The position numbers were made by a program, and so were the translations under genes. This document shows positions 5,532 through 8,416 of a DNA stretch of 8,416 nucleotides, one piece after another. This stretch comes from an uncultured Blautia sp. (GTDB lineage: Bacteria > Bacillota > Clostridia > Lachnospirales > Lachnospiraceae), in assembly GCA_945872375.1 (NCBI GenBank), contig CAMBYR010000079.1, positions 1 through 8,416 on the forward strand, in the 5' to 3' direction. Positions within the stretch are counted from its first letter, which is position 1. Each line of letters begins with the position of its first letter. Below the pieces are notes generated by a model. The model made no database searches. It was given only the letters and a program-made list of their open reading frames with translations, and was not told the origin of the DNA.

Positions 5532-7010
5532 ATGAAAAAATTATCTCAGGAAAAACTGGTGAAAACCGTTGCCGATCAGCGAAAAGCCAGACAGATGACA
5601 CAGCTGCAGCTTTCCAAAGCCACCGGAATCAACCGCGTGATGATCGGGCGTCTGGAAAATATGGATTATATCCCTTCGATTGAACAGCTTCAGAAGCTTG
5701 GAGAAGTTCTGGATTTTGAAATTACCGATCTTTTTGTGGAGGAAGCCTCCGAAGAAGGTGCCGGTCATGTTCATCTGGACCATTCATACAAAATTGCTGT
5801 GGCAGGAACCGGTTACGTGGGACTCTCCATTGCCACTCTTCTGGCACAGCACAACCATGTGACTGCTGTCGATATTCTTCCTGAAAAGGTGGATATGATC
5901 AATCAGAGAAAATCTCCGATACAGGACGAATATATTGAAAAATATCTGGCAGAAAAAACGCTGGATCTTACAGCAACGCTGGACGGGGAAGCCGCTTACA
6001 GAGATGCCGATTTTGTGGTGATCGCTGCTCCCACAAACTATGATAGCAAGAAAAACTTTTTCGACTGCTCTGCCGTGGAAGCCGTTATTCAGCTTGTGCT
6101 GAAGGTAAATCCCAAAGCCATGATGGTGATCAAATCCACGATTCCAGTTGGATATACCGCCAGTGTCCGCGAAAAATACCAGACAAAGAATATTATTTTC
6201 AGCCCGGAATTCCTTCGGGAATCCAAGGCACTTTATGATAATCTGTATCCTTCCCGTATCATCGTTTCCTGCGATGAAGAATCCAGAGAAAAGGCACAGA
6301 CCTTTGCTGCCCTTCTTCAGCAGGGCGCTGTCAAGGAACAGATCGACACACTTTTTATGGGCTTTACAGAAGCAGAAGCTGTCAAATTATTCGCAAATAC
6401 ATATCTGGCGCTTCGCGTATCCTATTTTAATGAGCTTGATACCTACGCAGAAACAAAGGGGCTGAATACCCAGGAAATCATCAACGGCGTCTGCCTGGAT
6501 CCCCGTATCGGAACTCATTACAACAACCCGTCCTTCGGTTACGGCGGCTATTGTCTGCCCAAGGATACCAAGCAGCTTCTGGCAAACTTTGACGATGTTC
6601 CCCAGAATATGATCTCTGCTATCGTGGAAAGCAACCGCACAAGAAAGGATTTCATTGCCGACCGTGTTCTGGAAATCGCCGGTGCCTATGAGGCAAACAG
6701 CTCCTGGGACCGCACAAAAGAAGCGGAAAAGGTCATTGGTGTTTACCGTCTGACCATGAAGTCCAATTCCGACAATTTCCGTCAGTCTTCCATCCAGGGA
6801 GTCATGAAGCGAATCAAGGCAAAAGGCGCTACGGTTATTATTTACGAGCCAACCCTTCATGACGGCGAAACCTTCTTCGGAAGCAGGGTGGTAAATGATC
6901 TTAAGAAGTTTAAAAAGATGAGTCAGGCGATTATCGCAAACAGATATGATGCCTGCCTGGATGATGTGATTGAAAAAGTGTACACCCGTGATATTTTCAA
7001 ACGCGACTAA
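5532..7010 (+). CDS. ugd: UDP-glucose 6-dehydrogenase with N-terminal XRE-family helix-turn-helix domain
   Basis: The enzyme part oxidises UDP-glucose to UDP-glucuronate with two NAD+. The 492-residue product has two modules. Residues about 8-68 form a Cro/C1-type helix-turn-helix (TQLQLSKATGINRVMIGRLEN, then PSIEQLQKLGEVLDFEITDLF). An acidic linker (about 69-84) leads to a complete dehydrogenase: Rossmann motif VAGTGYVGLS (90-99), KSTIPVG with T203, SPEFLRE with E226, K285 and N289 in VKLFANT, and nucleophile C341 with D345 in GYGGYCLPKDT. The K285-to-C341 spacing fits the HasB-type family. UGDs normally start at the Rossmann domain, so about 85 residues are extra. The ATG at 5532 was chosen over one at 5499 because AGAAAGGA (5520-5527) sits directly upstream. 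Self-regulation through the HTH is an inference. Confidence 0.93.
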   Translation: MKKLSQEKLVKTVADQRKARQMTQLQLSKATGINRVMIGRLENMDYIPSIEQLQKLGEVLDFEITDLFVEEASEEGAGHVHLDHSYKIAVAGTGYVGLSIATLLAQHNHVTAVDILPEKVDMINQRKSPIQDEYIEKYLAEKTLDLTATLDGEAAYRDADFVVIAAPTNYDSKKNFFDCSAVEAVIQLVLKVNPKAMMVIKSTIPVGYTASVREKYQTKNIIFSPEFLRESKALYDNLYPSRIIVSCDEESREKAQTFAALLQQGAVKEQIDTLFMGFTEAEAVKLFANTYLALRVSYFNELDTYAETKGLNTQEIINGVCLDPRIGTHYNNPSFGYGGYCLPKDTKQLLANFDDVPQNMISAIVESNRTRKDFIADRVLEIAGAYEANSSWDRTKEAEKVIGVYRLTMKSNSDNFRQSSIQGVMKRIKAKGATVIIYEPTLHDGETFFGSRVVNDLKKFKKMSQAIIANRYDACLDDVIEKVYTRDIFKRD

Positions 7011-7022
7011 GAGGTGCCAAAA

Positions 7023-8108
7023 ATGACAAATATAAATTTAACAGATAAAACCGTACTGGTCACCGGCGGAATCGGCTTCATCGGTGCCAATCTGATCCTG
7101 GAACTAATGCGGACCATCGAGCCCATTCATATCGTAACCATTGACTCCCGCACCGATTATTACGATGTTTCTATTAAGGACTGGCGGCTTGAGGAAATCC
7201 AAAAAGAAGCTGCCGGACATCCGGCCTCCTCTTTTCAGTTTATTCTGGGCGATCTTGCAGACAGCGCGCTGATTCACAGGGTTTTTGAAGAGCATCAGCC
7301 GGATCTTGTGGTAAATCTTGCCGCTCAGGCAGGTGTCCGCTACTCCATCACAAATCCGGACGCCTACATCCAGAGCAACCTGATCGGATTTTACAATATT
7401 CTGGAGGCATGCCGTCACTCCTATGATAACGGCGCCAAAGGCGTGGAGCATCTGGTGTATGCGTCCTCCTCTTCGGTTTATGGCTCCAACAAAAAGGTGC
7501 CCTACAGCACCGACGACAAGGTAGACAATCCTGTTTCACTCTATGCTGCTACAAAGAAAAGCAATGAGCTGATGGCTCATGCCTACAGCAAGCTTTACAA
7601 CATTCCTTCCACAGGACTTCGCTTCTTTACCGTATATGGTCCTGCAGGAAGACCGGATATGGCTTACTTTGGTTTTACCAATAAGCTCCTGAAAGGCGAA
7701 ACCATTCAGATCTTTAACTATGGCAACTGCAAACGGGATTTCACCTATGTGGATGATATCGTGGAAGGCGTCAAACGTGTAATGCAGGGTGCTCCTGAAC
7801 GGAAAAACGGCGAAGATGGTCTTCCTATTCCGCCATACGCTGTTTACAATATCGGAAATAATCATCCGGAAAATCTTCTGGAATTTGTGGATATCCTGCA
7901 GCAGGAACTGATCCGTGCAGAAGTGCTTCCCGAAGATTATGATTTTGAGGCGCACAAGGAACTGGTTCCCATGCAGCCGGGAGATGTGCCTGTCACCTAT
8001 GCAGACACCTCCGCCCTGGAACGCGATTTCGGCTTCAAGCCCTCTACTCCGCTTCGGGAGGGACTCCGTAAATTCGCCGAGTGGTATAAGGAATTTTATC
8101 ATGTATAA
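7023..8108 (+). CDS. NAD-dependent sugar-nucleotide epimerase, probably UDP-glucuronate 4-epimerase
   Basis: This is an extended short-chain dehydrogenase/reductase of 361 residues. The NAD-binding motif is TGGIGFIG (14-21), with Ile where many relatives have Ala. Next come the LAAQAGVRYSITNP segment (99-112), the serine stretch YASSSSVYG (146-154) and the catalytic pair Y174/K178 in YAATK. The TVYGPAGRPDMAYFGFT segment (203-219) is typical of epimerases converting UDP-glucuronate to UDP-galacturonate. The reaction is inversion at C4 through a 4-keto intermediate. Its neighbour makes UDP-glucuronate, which supports this substrate, but a UDP-glucose or other uronate epimerase cannot be excluded. 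The ATG at 7023 is used: the GTG at 7014 is part of the GAGGTG ribosome binding site. It lies 12 bases after the dehydrogenase stop, so cotranslation is likely. Confidence 0.85.
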   Translation: MTNINLTDKTVLVTGGIGFIGANLILELMRTIEPIHIVTIDSRTDYYDVSIKDWRLEEIQKEAAGHPASSFQFILGDLADSALIHRVFEEHQPDLVVNLAAQAGVRYSITNPDAYIQSNLIGFYNILEACRHSYDNGAKGVEHLVYASSSSVYGSNKKVPYSTDDKVDNPVSLYAATKKSNELMAHAYSKLYNIPSTGLRFFTVYGPAGRPDMAYFGFTNKLLKGETIQIFNYGNCKRDFTYVDDIVEGVKRVMQGAPERKNGEDGLPIPPYAVYNIGNNHPENLLEFVDILQQELIRAEVLPEDYDFEAHKELVPMQPGDVPVTYADTSALERDFGFKPSTPLREGLRKFAEWYKEFYHV

Positions 8109-8111
8109 CCC

Positions 8112-8154
8112 AAAAAAGAGTAACGGGGAAAAATCCTCATTACTCTTTTTCTTT
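8112..8154. terminator. Bidirectional intrinsic terminator between convergent genes
   Basis: An 11-bp stem (AAAAAGAGTAA at 8113-8123 with TTACTCTTTTT at 8140-8150) encloses a 16-base loop that can form a short inner GGA/TCC pairing. A T-run follows on the plus strand and, because the left arm is A-rich, also on the minus strand. It starts 4 bases after the epimerase stop and abuts the bioB stop codon, so it can end both transcripts. Confidence 0.85.
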
Positions 8155-8416
8155 ATCCTTTTAAGTAATCCGGTGTCACATCTCTTCCCAGATCCCGGAG
8201 CATCTTTTTGTCGCTTCGAATCGTTGCACAGGCAGCCGTGGTCAGCATATTTCCGGTAATGGTTGCGGAAGCACCTGAACGGAAGGCCACCTCACCGTCA
8301 TTTGTCAGCAGTGCACGTCCTGCCGCAAGACGGATATTCGCCTCCGGGTTGATATACCGGAAGAAAGCAATCGTTCTTAAAATCTCTTCTTCTGTCAGCC
8401 GGGGAAGATGTTTCAG
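8153..8416 (-). CDS. bioB: Biotin synthase BioB, C-terminal part (runs off the right edge)
   Basis: BioB is a radical S-adenosylmethionine enzyme that inserts sulfur into dethiobiotin to form biotin. Only the last 87 residues are in the window. They show the conserved C-terminal half-barrel pattern: INPEANIRLAAGRALL, then FRSGASATITGNMLTT, then KKMLRDLGRDVTPDYLKG before TAA. The RLAAGR and GA(S/N)...G..LTT elements match the end of the BioB family; the radical-SAM CxxxCxxC cluster would lie outside. Another radical-SAM enzyme with this C-terminal domain is possible but less likely. The gene converges on the epimerase and shares its terminator. Confidence 0.82.
   Translation of the reverse strand: MKHLPRLTEEEILRTIAFFRYINPEANIRLAAGRALLTNDGEVAFRSGASATITGNMLTTAACATIRSDKKMLRDLGRDVTPDYLKG

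Noticed and set aside
7014..7022. GTG start for the epimerase
   Set aside because: The GTG is part of the GAGGTG Shine-Dalgarno sequence serving the ATG at 7023.

Overview
The window reads as chromosomal DNA of a low-to-moderate GC Firmicute, most likely a member of the Lachnospiraceae (class Clostridia). This is inferred from the protein style, the recurrent AGAAAGGA-type ribosome binding sites, sigma-A-like promoters, and the pairing of a topoisomerase IV operon with rimP-nusA. I could not run a database search, so the family-level placement is an inference.

Layout: positions 1-5256 are all minus strand. Read in the direction of transcription, they hold parE and parC (topoisomerase IV subunits B and A), then rimP (30S ribosome maturation) and the start of nusA (transcription elongation factor), which runs off the left edge. 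parE carries a one-base deletion near 4242 that splits it into two reading frames. rimP-nusA has its own good sigma-A promoter behind parC, with two phased A7 tracts upstream. A terminator-like hairpin lies downstream of that promoter.

A divergent intergenic region (5257-5531) holds opposing promoters for parE and for a plus-strand pair, with a tandem palindrome between them. The plus-strand pair (5532-8108) is a UDP-glucose 6-dehydrogenase with an XRE/Cro-type helix-turn-helix domain fused to its N-terminus, followed 12 bases later by an extended-SDR epimerase of the UDP-glucuronate 4-epimerase type. Together they would convert UDP-glucose to UDP-glucuronate and then UDP-galacturonate, precursors for acidic surface polysaccharides. 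No glycosyltransferase or polymer-export gene lies beside them. A bidirectional terminator separates the pair from the C-terminal end of a convergent minus-strand bioB (biotin synthase), which runs off the right edge.

Most of the window is ordinary housekeeping sequence. The most unusual item is the DNA-binding-domain/sugar-nucleotide-dehydrogenase fusion beside a candidate operator, which suggests a self-regulating metabolic enzyme. The second is the frameshift in the normally important parE gene, which is more likely a sequence error or recent mutation than programmed frameshifting. No RNA genes, insertion sequences or CRISPR arrays were seen.
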